Source: Clostridia bacterium
GTDB lineage: Bacteria; Bacillota; Clostridia; Oscillospirales; JAAYXM01
Reading direction: 5' to 3'
Length of the DNA: 34,617 nt
Assembly (NCBI GenBank): GCA_017559855.1
Contig: JAFYQP010000077.1
Location: forward strand, 1 to 34,617
The notes beneath the pieces are model-generated. The model had not been told where the DNA came from. It searched no databases and saw nothing but the letters and a program-made list of their open reading frames with translations. Shown here one piece after another: positions 8,001-15,483 of this stretch; the first letter of the stretch is position 1; every line of letters begins with the position of its first letter. The position numbers and the translations under genes are program-made.

Positions 8001-8528
8001 ACGGATAGCGAATTGTCCCGGTGCTTCAACCATCTCAACCCGTGTATAGCCGAAGTTTGTAAATTTAAGGGTAAGGTCTGACAAATCGTACTCTTTCCCA
8101 CTTTTTAAGAAGATTCCGCTATCCTTCAGGAGAGACGGCGGGAGTGTGCATTGTGCAAGTGCGGTGAGTGAGGTGAGTACAACGGGGGATGTCCCTGTCG
8201 CCATTGCGTAAAGGGCGGAGAGACGGTTATGCTCATACTCGTGGGACGCACGTTCAACGTTGTAGAAGGTAAATTCACGGTTTGACAAAACCGAAACCTG
8301 CTCACCGGAAAGAGTTTCAATATCATTTATCATATTAAGTGCGGCAAAATCGTCGGCAAAAATGCAGACTATAGGACGATTTGTAAGGCGGCGAATAGCG
8401 GCGATCAGTTGTGCCTTATGTATGCGGGAAAGGCCGGAGACCACGATTGGGCATTCTCCGGCTTTAAGTGCTTTGAATATTTTACTTGTCTCTCCCGCAC
8501 TGTGCAGGAGGTCGGATAAGGATAGCAT
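5061..8528 (-). CDS. mfd: Transcription-repair coupling factor Mfd
   Basis: A 1155-residue protein of normal Mfd length. Mfd recognises RNA polymerase stalled at lesions, removes it by DNA translocation and recruits UvrA. The N-terminal ~350 residues are the UvrB-like module. The RNA polymerase-interacting domain (~480-550) contains YQDLSVGCLVVHETHGIGRFAG. The translocase has Walker A GDVGFGKTEVA, a DEEQ box in IVDEEQRFGV, TLTATPIPRTL (motif III) and the C-terminal helicase motifs with QIRGRVGRS. The C-terminal domain has the family's RIDLYRRIA stretch. The ATG at 8526-8528 is 8 bp after pth, so the two are co-transcribed, as in the pth-mfd order of many Firmicutes. Confidence 0.97.
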   Translation of the reverse strand: MLSLSDLLHSAGETSKIFKALKAGECPIVVSGLSRIHKAQLIAAIRRLTNRPIVCIFADDFAALNMINDIETLSGEQVSVLSNREFTFYNVERASHEYEHNRLSALYAMATGTSPVVLTSLTALAQCTLPPSLLKDSGIFLKSGKEYDLSDLTLKFTNFGYTRVEMVEAPGQFAIRGGILDFFSPGAKNPVRVEFWGDEIDAMGEFDTDSQRRIVNLQSTLILPSRETFLTPDLTAALCEKLIKVKAEGDLKNTITEDLTRLNEGLSFPAIDRYLPLSYDEFATGADYIPENAIILVDDFYKVREVSDRYIDQHHEDIKTLLEAETLLPSCTKFVADFSALYANLFKCDTLFLDSFLRSTYPKSPRSVFNITAKQLPSYNGNVEVVCQDIESYINDGYRVVLLCTKRENSKLLKDALDRYNISAGIDFGLSSLPESGHVIIADGNLSAGFEYPDLNLALFTEGSIIRKKSPRHKKSDSSKQKITSYQDLSVGCLVVHETHGIGRFAGIEKIRVDNVEKDYIKVIYAGTDTLFVPVTGLDLLSKYIGAGDNPNIKLSRLGGGDWERAKARAKGAARDLAEQLIKLYAERENTPGYAFPEDCTWQREFEDGFEFRETDDQLRCVSEIKTDMEKSRPMDRLLCGDVGFGKTEVALRAIMKCILGGKQAAILVPTTVLAQQHFVTARRRFANYPVKIAQLSRFMSAAKNRETLRLIKSGGVDLVIGTHKLLQKNVEFKNLGLLIVDEEQRFGVAHKERLKELSKNIDVLTLTATPIPRTLNMALSGIRDMSILEEAPNNRHPVQTYVFEHDWNVVADAIRREVSRGGQVYYLHNRVETIEVTAAKIARLLPDVSIDVAHGKMNEDELSDVMSRMAEGEVQVLVCTTIIETGIDISNVNTLIIEDADKLGLSQLHQIRGRVGRSPRHAYAYLTYRRGKVLTDVAEKRLTAIREYAEFGAGFKIAMRDLEIRGAGNILGAEQSGHMISVGYDMYLKLLEEAVNEAQDKPTVVKTECSVDLTVSANIPEKYIPSPEQRIDLYRRIAALSDDEERDDLIDELCDRFGEPPKQILTLMEIALLRREAAEAGFADVSQKDKVLKFTPAEFDLEALSKVSALDEYAGKVMLNAGKVPFITLKLVAKDTPNIAREFIRKYRAAKKSE

Positions 8529-8536
8529 ATTCTACC

Positions 8537-9166
8537 TCAATTTATAGAACTTGCGGTTTTTTCCACACCTTCATTTAAAAGTATTGGAACCGCAGAAACC
8601 GCTTTGTCAATGGCTGTAGTGAGAACCTTTTTGTCATCTTCTCCGAATGTGCCGAGAACCCAATCCGCAACGTCATAATCGGGATGGGGCGGAGCACCGA
8701 CGCCGATTTTTATGCGGGGGAAAACGTCGCTTCCGGTAAGTTGAATGATGTTTTTTATGCCGTTATGGCCGCCTGCACTGCCTTTCGCACGGGCACGAAG
8801 TTTGCCCACGGGAAGGGAAATATCGTCGTAGAGCACGATGATTTTTTCATTGGGGATTTTGTAAAACTGTGCAGCGGCTAAAACCGCCTCCCCCGACAAG
8901 TTCATAAAGGTCTGAGGCATCATAAGAAGGACGGATTTCCCTCCGATTACGCCCTGACCGCAAATGGATCTGAATTTCAAACTTTTTACGGGGATATTAT
9001 GTACGCCCGCCAGCGTTTCAAGGGCGATAAAGCCCACGTTATGACGGGTGAGTTCATACTTTTTGCCGGGGTTACCCAAACCTACAATAAGCCATTCGGG
9101 TTTACCCGCAGGAGTTTTGGCTGCTTTTTCCGCATCAAGACGGCGGAAAATATCCATAATTGACAT
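8537..9166 (-). CDS. pth: Peptidyl-tRNA hydrolase
   Basis: A 209-residue Pth, the cytoplasmic enzyme that hydrolyses peptidyl-tRNA released from stalled ribosomes. Visible family motifs are GLGNPG with the substrate-binding Asn, TRHNVGF with the catalytic His, MPQTFMNLSG, and LYDDISLPVGKLRARAKGSAGGHNG. The core is of normal length but is preceded by ~20 extra residues (MSIMDIFRRLDAEKAAKT). The start at 9166 is nevertheless supported by AGAGG 8-9 bases upstream. It lies between the GlmU-like acetyltransferase gene (14-bp gap) and mfd (8-bp gap), a tight operon matching the glmU-prs-pth-mfd order of Firmicutes except that prs is missing. Confidence 0.95.
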   Translation of the reverse strand: MSIMDIFRRLDAEKAAKTPAGKPEWLIVGLGNPGKKYELTRHNVGFIALETLAGVHNIPVKSLKFRSICGQGVIGGKSVLLMMPQTFMNLSGEAVLAAAQFYKIPNEKIIVLYDDISLPVGKLRARAKGSAGGHNGIKNIIQLTGSDVFPRIKIGVGAPPHPDYDVADWVLGTFGEDDKKVLTTAIDKAVSAVPILLNEGVEKTASSIN

Positions 9167-9180
9167 ATTCTCGTCCTCTT

Positions 9181-9894
9181 TTATTTTTTCTGTTCTTTTT
9201 TCTTCTTAAAGATACGACCTGCCGCATCAGCGATTGTTGTCTGGCGGGGGCGGGAGATTGCAAGTGCACCGTCGGGCACGTCCTCGTGCACGGTGGTACC
9301 CGCAGCAATGAGGGTGTCACAACCTACGGTAACCGGAGCGATAAGATTTGAATTGCAACCGACAAATGCGTTGTCGCCGATGATTGTCTTGTGCTTTACA
9401 ACGCCGTCGTAGTTTACGGTAATTGTGCCGCAACCCATATTTACATTCTCGCCCATTTCGGCATCGCCTACATAGGTAAGATGCGCCATTTTACAGTCAT
9501 TTTTAACGGTTGAATTTTTAAGTTCAACAAAATTTCCGATACGGCAACGCTCACCGATTACACAATGGTCTCTTATATGTGCAAAGGGACCAACGGTTGT
9601 GGAGTTGCCCACAGAACTGTCATAAATCTGTGCGGAATTTACCGTAACTTCATTGCCCACAACTCCGTTGCAGATAAGAGTGTTGGGACCAATGGTACAA
9701 CCCGCCCCGATTTTTGTGCCTTTCAAAAGGATTACACCGGGGAGAATGGAGGTTCCTTCACCGATTTCAACGTCGGGATCTATATGTGCACTCATATCAG
9801 CAAAGATAACGCCATTTGCAAGGTGACGCTCAATCATTGCTATACGCTCATCTTCTCTTTCTTTAAGTGCGGAAATTGTCTTATATGTTTTCAT
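9181..9894 (-). CDS. Stand-alone GlmU acetyltransferase domain (left-handed beta-helix)
   Basis: A 237-residue protein equivalent to only the C-terminal half of bifunctional GlmU, which acetylates glucosamine-1-phosphate on the way to UDP-GlcNAc. It starts in the linker helix (REDERIAMIERHLANGV) and runs through hexapeptide repeats. Known E. coli GlmU acetyltransferase residues are all present at a constant offset of 225: Arg108, Lys126, His138, Tyr141, Asn152, Tyr162. The uridylyltransferase domain, with its N-terminal nucleotide-binding glycine loop, is absent. The upstream 107 bp hold a promoter, not a lost N-terminus, and AGGAGG sits 8 bases before the ATG, so this is not a truncation at this locus. 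First gene of the pth-mfd operon. Confidence 0.88.
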   Translation of the reverse strand: MKTYKTISALKEREDERIAMIERHLANGVIFADMSAHIDPDVEIGEGTSILPGVILLKGTKIGAGCTIGPNTLICNGVVGNEVTVNSAQIYDSSVGNSTTVGPFAHIRDHCVIGERCRIGNFVELKNSTVKNDCKMAHLTYVGDAEMGENVNMGCGTITVNYDGVVKHKTIIGDNAFVGCNSNLIAPVTVGCDTLIAAGTTVHEDVPDGALAISRPRQTTIADAAGRIFKKKKEQKK

Positions 9895-9920
9895 TGTAAT
9901 TTCCTCCTTTTGTAAAATTT

Positions 9921-9972
9921 ATTATAACAATTATTATAAAGATTTGCAATTACCAATAAAAGAATGTATAAT
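9921..9972. promoter_or_regulatory. Divergent promoters sharing one palindromic -35 hexamer
   Basis: TTGCAA at 9944-9949 is its own reverse complement. Exactly 17 bp to its right is TATAAT (9967-9972), serving dnaD. Exactly 17 bp to its left is TATAAT on the minus strand (9921-9926), serving the glmU-like/pth/mfd operon. Two polymerases could not occupy the shared hexamer at once, so the two operons may compete. Confidence 0.7.
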
Positions 9973-10001
9973 ATAAAATTGGAAAGGTAGGTGACCGCGT
10001 C

Positions 10002-10916
10002 GTGAAGGTTTCACTTGCAGAATCAAAAGACATTCTAATACCCAATAGAGCAGTGGATAAACTGCTTGAAATAAAAGACCAGGTGGCACTTCGCCTTTAT
10101 ATTTACATCGCAAAAAACGGCGGTGATTTTGACGCAAAGGTTGCCGCAAATGCACTTTCCGCGACCGCGGATGAAATTTTTGCCGCTCTTGATTTGCTTT
10201 GCATTAAAGGCCTTGCGAAGAAAAGTGACGGCAAGGTATTGGAGAGAGCCGATACCATACCCGAATATACCGCAAATGACGTGTCGAACACTTTGGAGAC
10301 GGATACGAATTTTGGTGCACTTCTTGATTTCACACAGAATAAGTTGGGCAAGATGCTCTCTACCGTGGATACACAGACACTTCTCGGAATATACGGTTGG
10401 ATGGGACTGCCCGTTGAGGTTATCTGCCTTATAGTAACTTATTGTACCGAGCAGATTGCAAAAAAATACGGCGAAGGTCGTCGTCCCACAATGAAAAATA
10501 TTGAAAACGAGGCTCGCTTATGGCTTAATATGGGGATTCTGACCTATGAGCAGGCAGAAGATTACCTGCACACTCAGGAGGTAAGAGGCACAAGAATTGC
10601 CACTATTGCAAGGAACCTCCATTTAAGCGGCAGAGCACTTTCCGCAACTGAAAATAAATATCTCACCGCATGGGCGGATGCGGGATATTCCGACGAGATT
10701 ATTATGGAAGCATACGACGTAACCGTTTTACAGACGGGAAAACTAAATTGGCGTTATATGGATAAGGTTCTTAAAAATTGGGAAACCGACGGTATTAAAA
10801 ACAAGGCGGATATGGCACAAGGAAAAGAAACCACCGGCGGAAAGATGAGTCAAGAACAGTTGGAAGCACTCAGACGTGCGGAAGAATTAAGTAAAAAATG
10901 GGGAAGTGAAGAATAA
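10002..10916 (+). CDS. dnaD: DnaD-domain primosomal protein
   Basis: A 304-residue DnaD/DnaB-like protein. The N-terminal ~100 residues form a winged-helix-like region (ALRLYIYIAKNGGDFDAK, SATADEIFAALDLLCIKGL). Two DnaD-type helical domains follow: ~115-190 (ALLDFTQNKLGKMLSTVDTQTL..IYGWMGLPVEVICLIVTYC) and ~205-275, which ends with the family motif YMDKVLKNW. DnaD proteins act in replication restart and initiation, helping load the helicase. The start is a GTG at 10002 preceded by a long purine-rich binding site (9981-9994). The stop directly abuts the dnaC ATG, so the two are translated from one message, a pairing conserved in Clostridia. Confidence 0.9.
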   Translation: MKVSLAESKDILIPNRAVDKLLEIKDQVALRLYIYIAKNGGDFDAKVAANALSATADEIFAALDLLCIKGLAKKSDGKVLERADTIPEYTANDVSNTLETDTNFGALLDFTQNKLGKMLSTVDTQTLLGIYGWMGLPVEVICLIVTYCTEQIAKKYGEGRRPTMKNIENEARLWLNMGILTYEQAEDYLHTQEVRGTRIATIARNLHLSGRALSATENKYLTAWADAGYSDEIIMEAYDVTVLQTGKLNWRYMDKVLKNWETDGIKNKADMAQGKETTGGKMSQEQLEALRRAEELSKKWGSEE

Positions 10917-11894
10917 ATGGCGTTTGACAAGGAAATATTACGCGAAATCCGTGTCCGAATCGACAGACGCAGAATTGCGGCTGAAGAGGATGCAAAGTTA
11001 AGATTACTTGAAATTCATGATAAAATTCCCCGCATTGCGGAAATAGACCGTGAACTCAGGCTCACTCCGGTTGAAATTGTCCGTGCCGCATTTGCAAGAC
11101 GGGAGGATGCGGGTAAAGAACTTGAAAAAGCTAAGGTAAAAAATCTTACCCTCCAGAAGGAGAGGGAGAATCTTCTCACCGCAAACGGCTTCTCCCCCGA
11201 TTATCTTGACGTGCACTACACCTGCACAAAATGTGAGGACACGGGATATATTGACGGCACCCGTCCTTGCGAGTGTTTGCTTGAGGAGTATAAGAAGGAA
11301 CAGGTTAAAAAATTGAAAACCGATTTCGGCTTTGAACTTCGCGGCTTTGATGCGGTAAAGCCGGAGTATCAGTCCGATGACCGCAATGAGAACCCCATCT
11401 CTCCATGCGAGAGCATGAGGATTAACTTAAGACTATGCAGACAGTATGCGGAAAAATACGGAGAAGACACAAAAAATCTTTTCATAACCGGCGGTGCGGG
11501 TATAGGCAAGACACTTCTTGCGTCCTGCATTGCATTTGAAGTTGCGAAAAGGGGATTTTCGGTTAAGTACGGCACGGCATTTGATATTTTAGGCGATTTC
11601 GAGGAGAAAAAATTCAACCGTGATGCAAATGACGATATAATCGAGGATTACAAAAAGGCGGACCTTCTCATAATAGATGATTTAGGTACGGAAATGATAA
11701 CCCAATTTACAACCGCGGCACTGTATAATCTGATAACAACCCGTGAGGTTGCAGGCAAAGGAACTATCATAATCTCGCCGCTTTCCCTTGCGGAAATTGC
11801 CACAAAATATACCCCCCAGATTAAATCACGTCTTGAGGGTTTTGTGCCTATATCCATATTTGGCGAGGATATTCGTAAGAAGTTAGGGAAATAA
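10917..11894 (+). CDS. dnaC: DnaC/DnaI-type helicase loader (AAA+ ATPase)
   Basis: A 325-residue replicative helicase loader. The N-terminal ~100 residues are helical and charged. Cys103, Cys106, Cys118 and Cys120 form a CxxC...CxC zinc site as in DnaI-type loaders. The AAA+ core has Walker A GGAGIGKT (192-199), Walker B LLIIDDLG, and the Arg-finger segment SRLEG (Arg305). The sensor-1 strand, usually IISTNL, reads IIISPL here, putting Pro288 where an Asn is expected. It starts at the base after the dnaD stop and is followed after 27 bp by the carboxypeptidase gene. It probably loads DnaB-type helicase with DnaD. Confidence 0.92.
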   Translation: MAFDKEILREIRVRIDRRRIAAEEDAKLRLLEIHDKIPRIAEIDRELRLTPVEIVRAAFARREDAGKELEKAKVKNLTLQKERENLLTANGFSPDYLDVHYTCTKCEDTGYIDGTRPCECLLEEYKKEQVKKLKTDFGFELRGFDAVKPEYQSDDRNENPISPCESMRINLRLCRQYAEKYGEDTKNLFITGGAGIGKTLLASCIAFEVAKRGFSVKYGTAFDILGDFEEKKFNRDANDDIIEDYKKADLLIIDDLGTEMITQFTTAALYNLITTREVAGKGTIIISPLSLAEIATKYTPQIKSRLEGFVPISIFGEDIRKKLGK

Positions 11895-11921
11895 TATAAA
11901 AAACAATCAGGAGTAAGAATT

Positions 11922-13157
11922 ATGGGAAAAATCAGAATTTTTGCACTGCTTACAGTATTTGTTTTACTAATATCCACATTCGCGGTTGCAACGCCGAGTA
12001 CAAATATTGACGTAAGTGCAGAAACGGCGGTTATGATGGATGCCAAAACAGGTCAGGTATTATACGACAAGGAAATGCACAAGCAGATGTACCCTGCAAG
12101 TATTACCAAAATTATGACCACCATATTGGCGATTGAAAATTTAGGCCTTGACGACAAAATTACAATGTCGGCAGAGGCGGTGGATGCGGTGTCACGTAAT
12201 GCGTCACATATCGCACTTACCGAGGGCGAGGTAATTACCGTGCGTGAGGCGGTGTATTCAGCACTCCTTGCCTCTGCAAATGATGCGTGTAACGGTATTG
12301 CCGAGGCGGTTTCCGGAAGCATGGGTGATTTTGCAAAATTAATGACCGATAAGGCAAAAGAATTTGGTTGTGAGGGCACTAATTTTACAAATTCCAACGG
12401 ATTAAAGGACGAGAATCATTACACCACAGCATACGATATGGCTAAAATCACACAGCACGGTCTTAAAAACGCTACCTGGCGTGAGATGTTTGGTTGCAGA
12501 AGATATGAGATGCCACCCACTAACAAGCAAGACGAAATCCGATATCTCAACAACCAACATAAAATGATATTTGAAAAAAGCGATTACTACGAGGGAATCG
12601 TAGGAGGCAAAACAGGATACACAACCGTTGCAAAAAATACTCTTGTCACCGTTGCAGAGCGTGATGGGGTTGAACTTATCGTGGTTGTTATGAAATGTCA
12701 GCAGGGTGCAGACACATATTCTGACACCAAGAAACTTTTGGATTTTGGTTTTGAAAATTACAAAGCACTTAAGATTTCAAATGAGGACATTCCGCAAAAA
12801 TCTCCCGACGGTACGGGGGTTAAACTTGAAGAACCGGTATCGGTTTTGGTTCTAAAGGATGTCCAAAAGGTTGAGACAGAGGTTTCTGTACGAGGAAACG
12901 AGGCGAAACTCATCGCAAAATTAGATGGTGAGGAGATTGGCACTTTCCCTCTTACCATAACAGCAAAAGCCACGGCAAAGACGGAGGAAGTTGAGGAAGA
13001 GGGCGGAGGAATAGGATTCTTCGGTGTACTGTTTATTGTACTTGGAAGCATTGCAGGTCTTTTCCTTCTTATCATAATTGTCCTTTATGTAAGAAAGGAA
13101 ATTTATTTATACCGTCGCCGTCGTGCGAGAAGATTACAGAGGAGAAACAGAAAATGA
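11922..13157 (+). CDS. dacF: D-alanyl-D-alanine carboxypeptidase (DacF-like, PBP5 type)
   Basis: A 411-residue low-molecular-mass penicillin-binding protein that removes the terminal D-Ala from peptidoglycan stem peptides outside the cell. It has a signal peptide (1-24) and the three active-site motifs: SITK (Ser60, Lys63), SAN (118-120) and KTG (230-232). A C-terminal domain follows. Unusually, it ends with a clear transmembrane helix (~372-397, GFFGVLFIVLGSIAGLFLLI) and a very basic tail (YRRRRARRLQRRNRK), instead of the amphipathic anchor typical of PBP5. AGGAG precedes the start. The gene overlaps the next lipoprotein gene by ATGA. The dacF symbol is by similarity; a vegetative DacA-like role is equally possible. 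Confidence 0.88.
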   Translation: MGKIRIFALLTVFVLLISTFAVATPSTNIDVSAETAVMMDAKTGQVLYDKEMHKQMYPASITKIMTTILAIENLGLDDKITMSAEAVDAVSRNASHIALTEGEVITVREAVYSALLASANDACNGIAEAVSGSMGDFAKLMTDKAKEFGCEGTNFTNSNGLKDENHYTTAYDMAKITQHGLKNATWREMFGCRRYEMPPTNKQDEIRYLNNQHKMIFEKSDYYEGIVGGKTGYTTVAKNTLVTVAERDGVELIVVVMKCQQGADTYSDTKKLLDFGFENYKALKISNEDIPQKSPDGTGVKLEEPVSVLVLKDVQKVETEVSVRGNEAKLIAKLDGEEIGTFPLTITAKATAKTEEVEEEGGGIGFFGVLFIVLGSIAGLFLLIIIVLYVRKEIYLYRRRRARRLQRRNRK

Positions 13158-14140
13158 AACTGACAGTAAAGATTATATCCCTTATTTTGGCTCTGACTAT
13201 GTTTGCCGCTTGTGCTCCCACCGAGGTTAAGGCGGATGACGAGGGCGATTACGTACTTGCATCTGTGATGAGTGAGCAGGTAAAAGGCGAGGTTGACGTT
13301 ATTGTAAATGCATTCCTCACCGCCCTTAAAGAAAAGGACGGCGGGAAAATAACCGAATATTTAGACGCAAATTTTGAAGTAAAGCCGGAGGAACTTACCG
13401 CATTTTTTACAGATGCAACCAATGGCAAGGCCGAGTATAAGATTTTTGACACGTACTATGTAAACGGAATTAAGGACAGCGACATTTCCATCCGCATCAA
13501 AAAGACCGCAGAGGATGGAAATTATGCAATGCTCACACCGGGCAGCAGCGAAATTTGTGCAACGATGTTCCAATCGGAAAATGAAACCGTATCACAGATG
13601 ATAACTCTTCTTACCGCAAGAATTGACGGTAAGATGAAAATCGTGTGGATTGACACATCCGATAGTGCATACTACGGAATGACCGCACCGGAGATTTACA
13701 CAATTGCAAAGCAGGCAAAGGATGACGGAAAAGATTATCTTGCCTACGTTTATGCACAGATGATGCTTAATATCTGCCAACCGGGAAACGTTTACTTCTA
13801 TAAGGAAACAACCGAAATCACCGACTTTGTAAATGAAATGAGTGCATGGGGGCAGGAAAAATATCCCATCGAAGTTGTGGATGACAAGCATAAAATTCAT
13901 CTTGTGGGACTGTCTCTTGAGGACGTAGGCGTTGTGCCCATGCTCTTCTATCAAACCGAGGTTGATATAAAGAGTGGCGATCTGCAGGCGGATGCGAAGA
14001 AAGTAAAAGATGAATTTTTAAAAGAGTATCCATACTTTAAAGACGCATTTGCGAAGATTACACTTCACGCAACAAATGCAGATCCTCAAACCGCAACCGA
14101 GCAGGCAGATTTTGAAAAAGTTGTTTTAGATATGAAATAG
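13154..14140 (+). CDS. Lipoprotein of unknown function
   Basis: A 328-residue predicted lipoprotein. The signal peptide ends MFAAC with Cys20 as the likely anchor; Phe at -3 makes the lipobox slightly atypical. The body has an NTF2-like opening (EVDVIVNAFLTALKEKDGGKITEYL..NFEVKPEEL) consistent with a small cone-shaped domain. I do not recognise the rest. It overlaps the carboxypeptidase gene by ATGA, so translation is coupled and a role in the same envelope process is plausible. The operon ends in the terminator at 14141. Confidence 0.75.
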   Translation: MKLTVKIISLILALTMFAACAPTEVKADDEGDYVLASVMSEQVKGEVDVIVNAFLTALKEKDGGKITEYLDANFEVKPEELTAFFTDATNGKAEYKIFDTYYVNGIKDSDISIRIKKTAEDGNYAMLTPGSSEICATMFQSENETVSQMITLLTARIDGKMKIVWIDTSDSAYYGMTAPEIYTIAKQAKDDGKDYLAYVYAQMMLNICQPGNVYFYKETTEITDFVNEMSAWGQEKYPIEVVDDKHKIHLVGLSLEDVGVVPMLFYQTEVDIKSGDLQADAKKVKDEFLKEYPYFKDAFAKITLHATNADPQTATEQADFEKVVLDMK

Positions 14141-14165
14141 AAAAGAGGGGGTTAACCCCTCTTTT
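14141..14165. terminator. Bidirectional terminator between convergent genes
   Basis: AAAAGAGGGG (14141-14150) pairs perfectly with CCCCTCTTTT (14156-14165) around a 5-nt loop; the T runs are part of the stem arms. It terminates the dnaD-dnaC-dacF-lipoprotein operon on plus. The stop codon of the minus-strand SleL-like gene (14152-14154) lies in the loop, so the hairpin serves that gene too. Confidence 0.85.
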
Positions 14166-15435
14166 CTATTTCATAAAGTGCGTTTAGAACAAGCCAATTT
14201 TGGGGAAAATCCCGCATTGCATTCCAATAGCCTACACCTCGCAGGTTGTATTCGGAAACCAGGGCGAGTTTCTCACGGATTGAACGTGCGTCCTCGAACC
14301 ATACCTGATGTTGCCGCCCGTTTTCATCAATATAGTCGAAAAAGGGTGTCTGCGAATACTCGTCATACATAATCTCTGCTCCATACCGTGCGGCGGTGGC
14401 AATTGCCTGCTGACTTGAAATTGAAATCGCACGGGAAGTGCCTTGAACAAAGGGGAGAGTCCAATCGTAGCCGTAATTTGGCATTCCGAGGAAAAGTTTT
14501 TCCGCCGGTATTTCCGTAAGAGCATATTCCACCACAGAGCGAACGTTGGGAAGTGGTGCTACCGCCAGGGGTGGCCCGTAAGTATAGCCCCATTCGTAGG
14601 TCATAAGCAAAACCCCGTTTACGCCACGGCCGATGGCGGAATAGTCGTGTCCCTCGTACAAAAGGCCACGCTGGGTAGCGGAGGTTTTAGGTGCAAGGGC
14701 GACAATCACCTCATATCCGTATGGATTAAGACGCCGTGCGGCATTTTCCACAAAGGAGGCATAAAGAGGTGCTTCCTCAGGGAATACGAACTCGAAATCT
14801 ATATCCAGACCGTAATAACCTTTTTCTCTCATTGTACGGAGAACATTATCTATAAGTGTTGCCTGAAGTGTGGGACTATTTAGCACCTCACTTGCAAGTT
14901 CGTTGCTGAAATTTCCCTCATTGGTAAGGGTGGACAGATGCATAAGCGGTTGTGTTTCGTACTCTTTTGAAATCGAGATAAGGGAGCCGTCGCTTAAATC
15001 AACCAGACTGCCATCTTCATTAAATCCATAGGTAAATGGGGTAAGATAAGTTAAATAGGGAAGTGTGCGGCGTAAAAGTGTGCGGTTTATGCCGGGATAG
15101 GCATAGGCATTTACCTCAATAGAGCGAATTTTTTCACCTCGATAGGAAATTATAACCGTATCTCCCGGATATATAATCTGCCGACCGGAAAGGCGAATGT
15201 TGTTTTGATAAAGTGTGGTAAGGGAAACGTTGTAAAGATTTGCGATGCCGATAAGCGTTTCTCCCGACCTTACAGTATGTATAACGTCGGGAAAAAGGAT
15301 TACAAGTGCCTGACCTACCACCAACGGTTGATTTGACGGAAGCATATTGTTATATATTATACTGTCGGGAGTAACACCGAATTTCTCACTGATGGAGAAA
15401 ACCGTATCTCCCGACTCTACCACGTAGATTTCCAT
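14152..15435 (-). CDS. SleL/YaaH-like spore cortex glycosidase (2 LysM + GH18)
   Basis: A 427-residue protein, the same length as B. subtilis YaaH. Two LysM peptidoglycan-binding modules are visible at ~2-46 (VVESGDTVFSISEKFGV) and ~52-96 (HTVRSGETLIGIANLYNV). A GH18 barrel follows, with the catalytic DxDxE motif in GLDIDFEF. SleL-type enzymes degrade cortex peptidoglycan fragments as N-acetylglucosaminidases during germination. There is no signal peptide, as in SleL. The start is ATG 15433-15435, not the upstream ATG at 15459, because GGAGG lies 9-10 bases before it; that site sits in the stem of a terminator-like hairpin. The next gene but one rightward is PdaA, another cortex enzyme. Confidence 0.85.
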   Translation of the reverse strand: MEIYVVESGDTVFSISEKFGVTPDSIIYNNMLPSNQPLVVGQALVILFPDVIHTVRSGETLIGIANLYNVSLTTLYQNNIRLSGRQIIYPGDTVIISYRGEKIRSIEVNAYAYPGINRTLLRRTLPYLTYLTPFTYGFNEDGSLVDLSDGSLISISKEYETQPLMHLSTLTNEGNFSNELASEVLNSPTLQATLIDNVLRTMREKGYYGLDIDFEFVFPEEAPLYASFVENAARRLNPYGYEVIVALAPKTSATQRGLLYEGHDYSAIGRGVNGVLLMTYEWGYTYGPPLAVAPLPNVRSVVEYALTEIPAEKLFLGMPNYGYDWTLPFVQGTSRAISISSQQAIATAARYGAEIMYDEYSQTPFFDYIDENGRQHQVWFEDARSIREKLALVSEYNLRGVGYWNAMRDFPQNWLVLNALYEIEKRG

Positions 15436-15474
15436 AAAAAAGCCCCTCCTTACTACCATAGTAGTAGGGAGGGG
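15436..15474 (-). terminator. Terminator-like hairpin containing the sleL ribosome binding site
   Basis: On the minus strand a 14-bp stem (15461-15474 with 15443-15456, one G-T pair, 4-nt loop) is followed by CTTTTTT and at once by the ATG of the SleL-like gene. The 3' arm contains the GGAGG of that gene. It is well placed to terminate the YwlG-like transcript and to hide the sleL binding site in any read-through message. Confidence 0.7.
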
Positions 15475-15483
15475 TGTTTTGTG

